A stretch of DNA of 15,636 nt, from positions 1 through 15,636 of the forward strand of contig CAJPTB010000007.1 of the NCBI GenBank assembly GCA_905373325.1, read 5' to 3'. Shown piece after piece: positions 6,704 to 14,614 of this stretch; positions within the stretch are counted from its first letter, which is position 1; each line of letters starts with the position of its first letter. Origin of the DNA: an uncultured Ancrocorticia sp. (GTDB lineage: Bacteria; Actinomycetota; Actinomycetes; Actinomycetales; Actinomycetaceae). The notes beneath the pieces were generated by a model. That model was given only the letters and a program-made list of their open reading frames with translations. It made no database searches and was not told the origin of the DNA. A program made the position numbers and the translations under genes.

Positions 6704-9316
6704 ATGACGCTCATCATTCACGCAGTAGGCGATGGTGATCTGGGGATCGACGTCTTTGCCAAAGGGCACAAAGAAAAAGAAGAAGTTCTTAGGCAGCGAG
6801 AAAAGCGAATATGTTATTTGTGGACGCTCATTGATTCAGATGATTGTAAAAAACTTGCTAGCGCCATTTTTGATCTAGATTATTCCCCTTTAATCGATAA
6901 TATTCCCAATCGATTTCCTTACGCTTCTTTGAGGCAAGTGTTCAGCCATATAGGCGGCAAGATAGACCGAAATAATGGGTATAAAACTGTTCGTTTGAGA
7001 ATTCTCTACACGTCTTCGGGCGAAAGATCGACTGAAACAATCTTTGAAGTGCTACAGGCGTCTCTTGAGAAGTTAAATGACATTGGCTTGATACGAGACG
7101 TCTTCGGGTTCGACTTAGAAGTGGATTCTGCCGAAAGCAGCTTAAAAGAGTCAGAAATGCAGGAAATGAAGATTGGAGTTGAGTGCGGCGATGTACTTAT
7201 CGATGGAATTTCGGGATCTCATAAAGTCGTTCTTTCTTTGCTAGGCAATGCGGATGCAGAAGGATTGTCCTGGTGCGTTCTAATAGCAACCTCGAAGCAC
7301 AAAATCAGAGAAGTTAGTCGAGAAGACGCAGGTATCGGCGCATTTTACTGGTTGAGAAGCGTAGGACGCATAAAAGAATGTCTTGATATTGCACCGTCCA
7401 TCAATATCGAATTGTCGGAAGAGGAACTTAAAGAGATGAGAAGTATAGAAGAGAGCTTGGATCGTCTTCAAAAACTAGAAGATGGTATCAGCGAAAACGA
7501 TCTAGGACGAGTTGCGTTGGTCGATATGGTGCGCGCTGATGTCGGCGCAGGAATACCCGTGCGCGCTTGGGTGCAGAAGCACTATGAGAACTTGCTTCGG
7601 GACGAGGATCCGAAGGCTAGTTCTGTCTTCTGGTTGAAGGAGGGGCATGTTGAGGAAGGCTCTCCATACTCGATCCAGGCGGGGGACGCAGTTAAGAATG
7701 CCGAACGCCGTTGTGAAATGATGGGCAGCAAGGCATACCGCGCCGATAAGTGGTTAGCTGGTCAGACGGACGGCAGGACCAGGATCTCTTTGCTTAATAA
7801 GGCCGGGAAGGACGCCACACACGAGGCACGTGAACCCTCGTCAGAGGACATCCAAGCGGTATTCAACTCGGAACTGCGTGAGATCGTGCCTTCGTGGATG
7901 AAACGCCCTGACAAAGGAAGCGTTTTAGTTGTTTTTGCCCAAGGCAATAAGAACCGACCTCCGACGGTTGTGCAGAAGATCCTGGGTCGAGAAGCGTCGC
8001 GTGAGATTGTGACTGCCTTTCCCCGCGCGACACTACGTGACAAACCCAGCATCCCCATAGATTTTATGATTTTGCATTCCTCAAACTGTCAGTCATGTGT
8101 GGCTGCCAAAGAATGTCGCGACTCAGTCCCTCAAAACATGTGGAATCGGTGGCAAAGAAATTCACTACCGACTTTGAAAATGTACGAGGATACGTCGGAT
8201 ACTGAGGAAACCGCATCGAAACATGCTGCATCACTGTCGACTGCGACAGGCGCGGCTTCGGAAAGATCGGCTGACGAGGTCTTTGACCAAGTAGAGCAAA
8301 TCGTTCGTGAGAATCTTGAGCGGGTTAAGCCAGCGGTTGTGATACTGGGAGCGACGGGACAGAAGGAAGCAGTCTTTGGTGCATTGCGCGCAGCCAAATC
8401 GTGGTGCGCTATGCAGGCTGCTCCGCTTTTTCTTGTGAGTTTTGTTGACAACGAGAGCAAAGGCGGCCGGTCTCGACTTGACCGAAAGGAGAATCAGCGC
8501 CAACAGGAACAGCCGAAGGTTTCTCAATATGAGATCCAGCTTCATCGTTTTGCGATGGGGCGCGAATCCGAGAAAGCTCTGTTAGAGACAGCCTCCTCTT
8601 GTCTCGATAACTTCGAGCTTCTTTCTGCCATGAGAGTTCTAGCTGCGGGCGACGCTGATATGCATAGCCTTTCAAAAGACTGCGAGTGCCTTCGAAACGG
8701 CTATCTTGGGGCATATAACGCGAAAAACACGGAAAAGGATCTGCATATCGAGACGATTCTTGGTGTTCTCGAAGTGGTTAAGGAACTATGGAGTTCGCAA
8801 TCTCTCGGTGCGGATACCAGAGTTCGCCTTGCCGTTATGGTTGGAGAGATGCTTAAGCATTCTCCAGTGTCTGAGAAGAAAGTCGATGCGATACTGAATC
8901 GCCCCCTCCTGGGTTCTCAGTCGCAACGCTTTGGAAAACGGGCTTCGCATGAATATCTGTCGTCTCTTGATGAGTTGACCAGTCTTGAGATCAACGGACT
9001 TCAGCGTCTGTTTCAACTGGTTAGAAACCGAGTGGCTTTTGCTCACGGTGAGTTTACGGCCGATGGCGCTGTAAAAGCGCTTATGAGGGAGCGGAGGTTG
9101 GCTCTTGATTTCGACGATTACAAAGGATTGCTCGAGAAGATGATCGAGAGCATAAAAATACGCTTGAAGGAACTGGATCTGGTCTCGGAGTCTCAGGATG
9201 AGGCCACAGGCGAAAGTTCGCAAACAGGTTTGGGCACGTGGAAAAGCACTTATCAAAAGACCAGACGGAAGATCCGGAACAAGCTCACCGCGCTGTCGAG
9301 CCCTTCTAAACGCTGA
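6704..9316 (+). CDS. CARF-HEPN effector ribonuclease (Csm6/Csx1-like)
   Basis: Probably a signal-activated RNase that degrades cellular and phage RNA once Cas10 makes its nucleotide messenger. I chose the ATG at 6704 (870 aa) because AGGAGG lies 7 nt before it. A longer TTG start at 6671 has no such site. The N-terminus looks CARF-like: strand MTLIIHAVGDGDLG, LRILYTSSGERSTETIFEVL, and GISGSHKVVLSLLG (from 168), the place of the CARF ligand loop. A second Rossmann-like part runs about 407-590, from VLVVFAQGNKN to VVILGATGQKEAVFGAL, with a Cys triad (C462, C465, C471) between. The C-terminal helical part has RNRVAFAH (774-781), a HEPN Rx4-6H motif as in Csm6. The 5' part is clearly AT-richer than its neighbours. 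The gene diverges from cas10 and precedes the membrane-protein gene by 48 nt. Two CARF-like halves are my reading, not a search result. Confidence 0.8.
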   Translation: MTLIIHAVGDGDLGIDVFAKGHKEKEEVLRQREKRICYLWTLIDSDDCKKLASAIFDLDYSPLIDNIPNRFPYASLRQVFSHIGGKIDRNNGYKTVRLRILYTSSGERSTETIFEVLQASLEKLNDIGLIRDVFGFDLEVDSAESSLKESEMQEMKIGVECGDVLIDGISGSHKVVLSLLGNADAEGLSWCVLIATSKHKIREVSREDAGIGAFYWLRSVGRIKECLDIAPSINIELSEEELKEMRSIEESLDRLQKLEDGISENDLGRVALVDMVRADVGAGIPVRAWVQKHYENLLRDEDPKASSVFWLKEGHVEEGSPYSIQAGDAVKNAERRCEMMGSKAYRADKWLAGQTDGRTRISLLNKAGKDATHEAREPSSEDIQAVFNSELREIVPSWMKRPDKGSVLVVFAQGNKNRPPTVVQKILGREASREIVTAFPRATLRDKPSIPIDFMILHSSNCQSCVAAKECRDSVPQNMWNRWQRNSLPTLKMYEDTSDTEETASKHAASLSTATGAASERSADEVFDQVEQIVRENLERVKPAVVILGATGQKEAVFGALRAAKSWCAMQAAPLFLVSFVDNESKGGRSRLDRKENQRQQEQPKVSQYEIQLHRFAMGRESEKALLETASSCLDNFELLSAMRVLAAGDADMHSLSKDCECLRNGYLGAYNAKNTEKDLHIETILGVLEVVKELWSSQSLGADTRVRLAVMVGEMLKHSPVSEKKVDAILNRPLLGSQSQRFGKRASHEYLSSLDELTSLEINGLQRLFQLVRNRVAFAHGEFTADGAVKALMRERRLALDFDDYKGLLEKMIESIKIRLKELDLVSESQDEATGESSQTGLGTWKSTYQKTRRKIRNKLTALSSPSKR

Positions 9317-9364
9317 TGTGGTAGGCGCGGGAAAGACCCGTTGAGAGTCAATAGCTAGGAGTGG

Positions 9365-11851
9365 ATGATGCAAGCCATCAACTCGTCCGACGCCGTCGCT
9401 CCGCAGCAGGGCACCGGCTTCACTCGCTTGAAAGATCCCAGTCAGATGCGGATGGTGCTGATCGTCGAAGCTGTTGCGCGTTCTGGCTGGGAAGCGACTT
9501 TTGGTGCCGAAAACCCGCCCAACGAAGGAACGGAGGCTGTGGGCGTCTGGGAGGCAAGGCCTTTCTCCGTCAAGGTCAAGGGGTCGAACAACTATTTGTA
9601 TAGACGCAGCCGAGAGATGGCCTTTCGCCCCGAGGCTGCGAAACAGATTCTGGGGGAGGGCGTGCGCCGATCGCTTCGGCTGCCGGAACTCGTTGATCAC
9701 GTCTGCGACGAAACGAGCCGCACACCTCTGCGGATAGGCGCGCTCGAAGCGCTGTGGGTTCAAAATGAGCGAGGCGGGTGCAGGTTTCTTCTGGCTGTCC
9801 ACGCCGTTGCCGGTACGCCGCAAATCGGTGCCGTTGCGAACGTTTCGGAGCGCGCCGCCGCTGCGGGCACGTTGGAAAGCGGCGTCGCTGGAACGCCGGG
9901 AAACGCTGGAACGCCGGCAGGCTGTTCGCCAGACTATCCGAGTCTCTATCGAACATTGCGGTGGCGGGAAAAGTTCCCAGAATTCGCGTCCACCCTCACC
10001 CGAATCCTTGAAACCCACGGCGGATGCCCAGCGGGCAGCGTCGTCTTTCCCGGCGCGAGCGCCGAATGCCCGTCCGATGTCCCCTCGATCTTCACGATAA
10101 CGTGGGTGCCGCGCGCGGAAACGGCCGCGTGGATCCTCGCTTCCGACGTCGGAAACGAGGACGCCTCCGCACGGCCCGCTGCTTCCCCCGCCGTTCCGGC
10201 CGCGGCTTCCGAGCTGCTGGGCGACCCCGCCGGCGCGGCTGTGGCGCTGGGCTTTCCCGCTGATCGGCCGGCCGGAGTCGCCGGGCAGGGCGGCTGCGAT
10301 GCTAACGCTGGCCGCAGTGCGAGTGACGACCGACATGCCGGCGATAGGGGCGGTGCCCGTGATCCCCGTGTTGACCGCGGCGCGAGCGCTGCGGGTGGGG
10401 ACCACGGTGTCCGCGCTGGCTTCGATGCGAGCGTGACGGGCACGGTCGGCAATGCCGGCGGTGAGGACGGTGCTGGTGTTCCGGGCACAGCCGGCGATGT
10501 GAGCGACGCGGGCGCGGTCGGGAACGCGGGCGATGCGGAGGCCCTGTTCCTCGAGGATCTCGAGGAACTGCAGCACGGCTTGTGGGTGCCGGTCGCTGAA
10601 GAGGTTCTCGAGGAAATCCGGCAAGAGGCCGAAGAGGCACGTGCGTCGCGCGGTGAAACGTCGGCGGCATCCGGACGGAGCTTGCCTGGAGGGACAGCGC
10701 CTGGACGGACGGCATCCGGAGAGACGGCACCTGAAGGGATGTCGCAAAGAGCGGCAATTTGCGGAGGAGCCGTGCTGAGGGCCCCGTCTGGAAAGGGGAC
10801 GTCAAGGAAGGCTGTCTGTGGCGCGATGCCGAGCGACGTGTCGCTCGGCCGGGCTGCGGTTGCGGCGTCGGGCTGGAAATGGGGGTATCTGCCCTCGCCG
10901 GAAGGCTTCGAGCTTGGGGAAGAAATCTGGGATGAGGCCAAGCGCGCGCTGCACAGGCTTTCGAGAAGCTGGGCGGTCAGCGTGTACCGACACGGGGCGG
11001 CCTACCTGCAGCGGCGCGAGGATGATTTCTCGCTTTATGCGCTTCAGCGAATGTGCACGCGGCACGTGGACGTCTATCTTCTGACGCTTTTCAACCGCAT
11101 CAGGGTGCGGACATTCTCCGAAAAGCTCGCGGCGCTCGCGGCAGAGCTGGAGGAGACGACCAACGGACTCTTTGCTGACCGGGGAAATGTGGCAGAAGGA
11201 AGCGCTTATCGCGTGGCGTCGGTTGGCGTCGCCCCTGGCTCGGGAGGCGAAATACCGCGAAACTCGGCGGAAACCGAGGAGGCGCTCGAACGTCTCATCG
11301 CAAAGGCCCTTGCGCTCGACAGTGACGCGGTCGCCTTCCTCGCCGCCGAATGGTGGACGAACGTCGACGTCGGATACGGGACTCAGACGGACAAAGTGCT
11401 CGAATGGGCGCAGAAAGCCGGGCGTCTTGACAGCGCCGTCGATCGCGTGGTGGAGCAGTCCCGGATGCTGCGCGACAGTGTCCAAACCCTGCTGGACCGC
11501 CAGGAACGTCAGATCGAGAAGCAGAACCAGGAGATCGAGCGGGAGCAGCAGCGCTCGGCGCGCGTCATGGAATGGGCGGTGGGGTGCCTCGCATTCATTG
11601 GAATGCCGATGACGGCGGTGCTCGAACTATGGATCAACTGGGATTTGGACAACTATCCCGCGACGCGGGCCTTCTGGCCGTGGTGGCCGATTTTCATCGC
11701 GGGCATGTTCGGCTCGATCGTTTTCGGGTTGCTTGCGGTGCGGCGGCTGGGCAGACGCTCGCGGCGCTCGGACAGGCGTTCGCGAAAAGGTGCGCGGAGA
11801 TCAGAAAGGCGTTCGCGACGAGGCTCGCGGCGCTCGGACAGCCGCTCGTGA
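9365..11851 (+). CDS. CorA-like membrane protein, CRISPR ancillary effector
   Basis: Likely a membrane effector of the type III response. Known type III-B loci pair Cas10 with CorA-family proteins activated by SAM-AMP, so the role is inferred by analogy. A soluble N-terminal domain of about 270 residues (e.g. SLYRTLRWREKFPEF) is followed by a long Ala/Gly/Asp-rich disordered insert. Helical segments follow (YLQRREDDFSLYALQRM and beyond), then a coiled stalk (LDRQERQIEKQNQEIEREQQ). TM1 is about 738-759 and TM2 about 772-792, joined by a short DLDNYPATRAF loop. The CorA GMN selectivity motif is absent. The last 36 residues hold 18 arginines with many serines. Two ATGs (9365, 9368) are possible; AGGAG at 9357-9361 fits the second better. 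It follows the HEPN gene by 48 nt and is probably co-transcribed. The CorA superfamily call is tentative, but the two-TM C-terminus is clear. Confidence 0.72.
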   Translation: MMQAINSSDAVAPQQGTGFTRLKDPSQMRMVLIVEAVARSGWEATFGAENPPNEGTEAVGVWEARPFSVKVKGSNNYLYRRSREMAFRPEAAKQILGEGVRRSLRLPELVDHVCDETSRTPLRIGALEALWVQNERGGCRFLLAVHAVAGTPQIGAVANVSERAAAAGTLESGVAGTPGNAGTPAGCSPDYPSLYRTLRWREKFPEFASTLTRILETHGGCPAGSVVFPGASAECPSDVPSIFTITWVPRAETAAWILASDVGNEDASARPAASPAVPAAASELLGDPAGAAVALGFPADRPAGVAGQGGCDANAGRSASDDRHAGDRGGARDPRVDRGASAAGGDHGVRAGFDASVTGTVGNAGGEDGAGVPGTAGDVSDAGAVGNAGDAEALFLEDLEELQHGLWVPVAEEVLEEIRQEAEEARASRGETSAASGRSLPGGTAPGRTASGETAPEGMSQRAAICGGAVLRAPSGKGTSRKAVCGAMPSDVSLGRAAVAASGWKWGYLPSPEGFELGEEIWDEAKRALHRLSRSWAVSVYRHGAAYLQRREDDFSLYALQRMCTRHVDVYLLTLFNRIRVRTFSEKLAALAAELEETTNGLFADRGNVAEGSAYRVASVGVAPGSGGEIPRNSAETEEALERLIAKALALDSDAVAFLAAEWWTNVDVGYGTQTDKVLEWAQKAGRLDSAVDRVVEQSRMLRDSVQTLLDRQERQIEKQNQEIEREQQRSARVMEWAVGCLAFIGMPMTAVLELWINWDLDNYPATRAFWPWWPIFIAGMFGSIVFGLLAVRRLGRRSRRSDRRSRKGARRSERRSRRGSRRSDSRS

Positions 11852-11895
11852 TACCACGGCGGAAACGCGTCGGCGCCGGGCAGACGCTCGCGGCG
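11749..11895. repeat. 18-bp direct repeat flanking the stop of the CorA-like gene
   Basis: GGGCAGACGCTCGCGGCG occurs at 11749-11766 and again at 11878-11895, 129 bp apart. The first copy encodes the start of the Arg/Ser tail. The second lies past the stop codon but in the same frame, where it would again read GRRSRRS. Shorter related motifs fill the space between. Confidence 0.8.
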
Positions 11896-11965
11896 ATCCG
11901 GCGGGTGAAGCGGCGCTTTGTGGGCGCAAGCAGCGCCGGGAGGGGAATGCTCGGCGGTCAAGGGC

Positions 11966-11988
11966 TTTCGCCGCAATAGCGGGCGAAA
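11966..11988. terminator. possible hairpin between the convergent CorA-like and cas6 genes
   Basis: TTTCGCCGC pairs with GCGGGCGAAA across an AATA loop with one bulged G. It sits in the 148-bp gap between two convergent genes, where a bidirectional terminator is expected. Neither strand shows a good U-run after the stem, so this is weak. Confidence 0.33.
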
Positions 11989-11999
11989 ACGGCAAAGCG

Positions 12000-12812
12000 T
12001 CACGCCGTCGGCTCGACCCTGAGCACACCCATGCCGAACCCGGTGTGAGAGCCGACGTTGGTGAATCGCGCCAGAGCCATGAGGCGCGAAAACAGCCGCA
12101 CCTGGGATTCGTCGGCGTCGTCGCGCGCGCGAATCCGGAGGCTCCCCTCGGAGGCCTCGATTCGTCTCGCGGACAGACGTCCGCGGCCGCCGCCGGAAGG
12201 CATGCCGAGGCCGATGCCGACGATATGGGTGCGGTCTTCGACGGCGAAGGCCTCGGCGACGGCGGCCCGGTCGACGCGGTCGGGCGCCGTCGCACGGTCC
12301 CATGCCCACCAGCGGTTTTGAAGGCTGGTGGCCAGCGACGCCGCTGTGATCTCGGGGACGTGCCGCCCCTTCGACGTGAAGACGACCGGCGTGAGGATGT
12401 GCACGTCCCACGCTGTGGCGGCGTCGGCGGCGGCAATGTCCTCCCAACTGACGCGTTCCAGCACCTGGGCTTCGAGCGCGGCAAGCGCGGCCGTCGACTC
12501 GCCTCCGTTTCCTACGTAGAGCACGCCGCCCCAGGCGAGCCAGGCGTCGAGCGGGTCGAGCAGCCTGTCGTCCAGCAAACGCAGTTCGACGCCGAATCTT
12601 CCCGGCGCCTGCGTCATGTCGCCGAGCGAATACGGCTTTGGACCGCCGACGTCGTGCGCAGGCCGCGCGGCGAGGGAGGGAATGCGGCGGGCGCGCTCGG
12701 CGGAAATCCCGGGCGGAAGGTCGAAGATGTGCCCGACGGCGGCGTGCAGCCGACGCGGCGTGGCATGGACTGCCCCCGGGGAGTCGAACTGGATGAACAC
12801 TGTGCTCGGCAT
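12000..12812 (-). CDS. cas6: Cas6 pre-crRNA endoribonuclease
   Basis: Cas6 cuts the long CRISPR transcript at the base of each repeat hairpin to make crRNAs. The 270-aa size is normal for the family. The C-terminus has the typical glycine-rich loop in LARFTNVGSHTGFGMGVLRV (GSHTGFGMG, 254-262). The middle has HILTPVVFTSKGRHVP, and the N-terminus has RRLHAAVGH, where H23 or H28 could be the catalytic histidine. The ATG at 12812 has no strong ribosome site; a GGGTAGAACAGAAG stretch is just upstream. The gene points away from the array that starts 470 bp to its right and converges on the CorA-like gene. It is separate from the cas10 operon and probably has its own promoter in the region shared with the leader. 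Confidence 0.9.
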   Translation of the reverse strand: MPSTVFIQFDSPGAVHATPRRLHAAVGHIFDLPPGISAERARRIPSLAARPAHDVGGPKPYSLGDMTQAPGRFGVELRLLDDRLLDPLDAWLAWGGVLYVGNGGESTAALAALEAQVLERVSWEDIAAADAATAWDVHILTPVVFTSKGRHVPEITAASLATSLQNRWWAWDRATAPDRVDRAAVAEAFAVEDRTHIVGIGLGMPSGGGRGRLSARRIEASEGSLRIRARDDADESQVRLFSRLMALARFTNVGSHTGFGMGVLRVEPTA

Positions 12813-12817
12813 GCTTC

Positions 12818-12854
12818 TGTTCTACCCGGTATGCCGGCCTATGTTCTACCCGGT
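12818..12854. repeat. 13-bp direct repeat just upstream of cas6
   Basis: TGTTCTACCCGGT occurs at 12818-12830 and 12842-12854, 24 bp apart and immediately before the cas6 start. The position suits an operator or a duplicated promoter element (minus strand reads ACCGGGTAGAACA). No function is shown by sequence alone. Confidence 0.55.
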
Positions 12855-13282
12855 CCACCGTGGCTGCGCCAAGGGCGGCCGACGGTTGACATGAAAACGG
12901 CGGACGGTCGGAGCGCGGCGGTCAACGGGATGCAGCGGCCGACCGGGACGGGGAGGTCAGCGAGATACGGCGGTCGGCCCGAGTAAGGCGGTCGGCGGGA
13001 AGCGATCCGCCGTGTCTCCGCAGGGACAATCAACGGTGGCCTTGGTCGTGGTGTTTACCGTGACGTAGTCGTGAGGGGTCGGTTTTTTGGCTTGGGTTCG
13101 TTGGAAGTCGGTGGCGTACTGGTGGGTAGGGGCCGTCGGCGGCGCTGGGTCGTTTTGTGGCGGTTTTTCGCGGTTGTGTGGTTTAATTGGACAGGTGCGA
13201 GCCGATTCGATGTGGTGCTTTCCAGGTCGGCGGCGATTTCGTTCCGGTAAACGGCGTTGTGGCGCGGTTTTCTGGGGGCGGA
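12855..13282 (+). promoter_or_regulatory. noncoding cas6-array interval, probable CRISPR leader
   Basis: No convincing gene is seen between cas6 and the first repeat. The right part is G/T-rich on the plus strand and includes a T6 run (13083-13088) and one AT-rich spot, TTTAAT at 13182-13187, about 95 bp before the first repeat, which could be part of the array promoter. The left part has GC-rich near-repeats, with GGCGGTCGGC at 12969-12978 and 12987-12996. A leader is expected here because the repeats decay at the opposite end of the array. The exact leader limits and promoter are not determined. Confidence 0.5.
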
Positions 13283-14056
13283 GTCGGAAAGCACTGAGCA
13301 CCAGAAGGTGCATTGAGACATGAAAACAATGGACCCTTGAAGTTGAGCGGTTGCGCCAGTGTCGGAAAGCACTGAGCACCAGAAGGTGCATTGAGACCGA
13401 ATTGGCCGGCGAGACAATCCTCAGCGAGAACCCGCGTCGGAAAGCACTGAGCACCAGAAGGTGCATTGAGACGGTTTAAACGCCGAAATTGCGGCACTCA
13501 ACCTTTCCAGTCGGAAAGCACTGAGCACCAGAAGGTGCATTGAGACATGGTCGGCTGAGCGCTGATAACAGGCTTCGCCTCGTCGGAAAGCACTGAGCAC
13601 CAGAAGGTGCATTGAGACCTGAATGTAGGCGACCGACCCGTCTTGGCGCTGGAGGAGTCGGAAAGCACTGAGCACCAGAAGGTGCATTGAGACCGGAAGC
13701 GAAAAACTCCCACATCTCCTCAGACAAAGAGTCGGAAAGCACTGAGCACCAGAAGGTGCATTGAGACGTGAGCTTAATAACGTCTTCGAGTGTCTTGCAC
13801 TCAGTCGGAAAGCACTGAGCACCAGAAGGTGCATTGAGACAGGATACGGGACATGTTGTCTAGCCAATCGTCCCCGGTCGGAAAGCACTGAGCACCAGAA
13901 GGTGCATTGAGACTTGGTCGAGATGGCCTCACGAAGCTTGTTCGTCGCGTCGGAAAGCACTGAGCACCAGAAGGTGCATTGAGACAAGAGCGAGGATGGT
14001 ACCCGATCCTCCACGACCGGTCGGAAAGCACTGAGCACCAGAAGGTGCATTGAGAC

Positions 14057-14094
14057 CCGATCCACCTGTAGATCGTCTGCCGGGTCACCCCAGC
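14057..14094 (+). repeat. CRISPR spacer 11, identical to spacer 14
   Basis: This 38-nt spacer is repeated exactly at 14278-14315. Its reverse complement reads AGVTRQTIYRWIG, which resembles the recognition helix region of helix-turn-helix or excisionase-type proteins. The crRNA would therefore be antisense to such an mRNA. Confidence 0.9.
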
Positions 14095-14204
14095 GTCGGA
14101 AAGCACTGAGCACCAGAAGGTGCATTGAGACGCGGCCAGCCCGTCACACTCACATGGACCCAATCATGTCGGAAAGCACTGAGCACCAGAAGGTGCATTG
14201 AGAC

Positions 14205-14240
14205 TAGCGGCGAAGCTGCTTAAAGTACGGCTCTAGTAGA
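14205..14240 (+). repeat. CRISPR spacer 13, diverged partner of spacer 18
   Basis: The reverse complement reads LLEPYFKQLRR. Spacer 18 (14577-14614) reads YALLEPYFKQLR in the same sense. Over the ten shared codons all five base differences are synonymous. Confidence 0.85.
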
Positions 14241-14277
14241 GTCGGAAAGCACTGAGCACCAGAAGGTGCATTGAGAC

Positions 14278-14315
14278 CCGATCCACCTGTAGATCGTCTG
14301 CCGGGTCACCCCAGC
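14278..14315 (+). repeat. CRISPR spacer 14, identical to spacer 11
   Basis: Exact 38-nt copy of spacer 11, three repeat-spacer units farther from the leader. Confidence 0.9.
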
Positions 14316-14576
14316 GTCGGAAAGCACTGAGCACCAGAAGGTGCATTGAGACTCCTCGAGAGTCGCCCAATCGCCCTCATAGCCGAATGTCGGAAAGCAC
14401 TGAGCACCAGAAGGTGCATTGAGACACCGGCGGTGTGGCTTGGTGTGGTTTGGGGGCCTCCCCGTCGGAAAGCACTGAGCACCAGAAGGTGCATTGAGAC
14501 AAACAATATTGTCCCGTCATCGTAGACAATAATGTTCCCGTCGGAAAGCACTGAGCACCAGAAGGTGCATTGAGAC

Positions 14577-14614
14577 GCGAAGCTGCTTGAAATACGGCTC
14601 CAACAGGGCATACA
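14577..14614 (+). repeat. CRISPR spacer 18, diverged partner of spacer 13
   Basis: Matches spacer 13 in GCGAAGCTGCTT and TACGGCTC, with the remaining differences at wobble positions of the antisense reading frame. It was probably taken from a relative of the same phage gene. Confidence 0.85.

Noticed and set aside
8786..10747. 653-codon open frame on the minus strand
   Set aside because: It overlaps the HEPN gene end and the CorA-like gene in antisense, is Arg/Ser-rich without domain signals, and arises from GC-rich codon structure.
12886..12891. Perfect TTGACA -35 hexamer upstream of the array
   Set aside because: No -10-like hexamer lies 16-19 bp downstream, and it is almost 400 bp from the first repeat.
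11653..12986. Long frames on both strands covering cas6 (11653-12858 minus, 11733-12986 plus)
   Set aside because: The cas6 frame between them has clear family motifs. These others are Arg/Ala/Gly-rich shadows with no motif.
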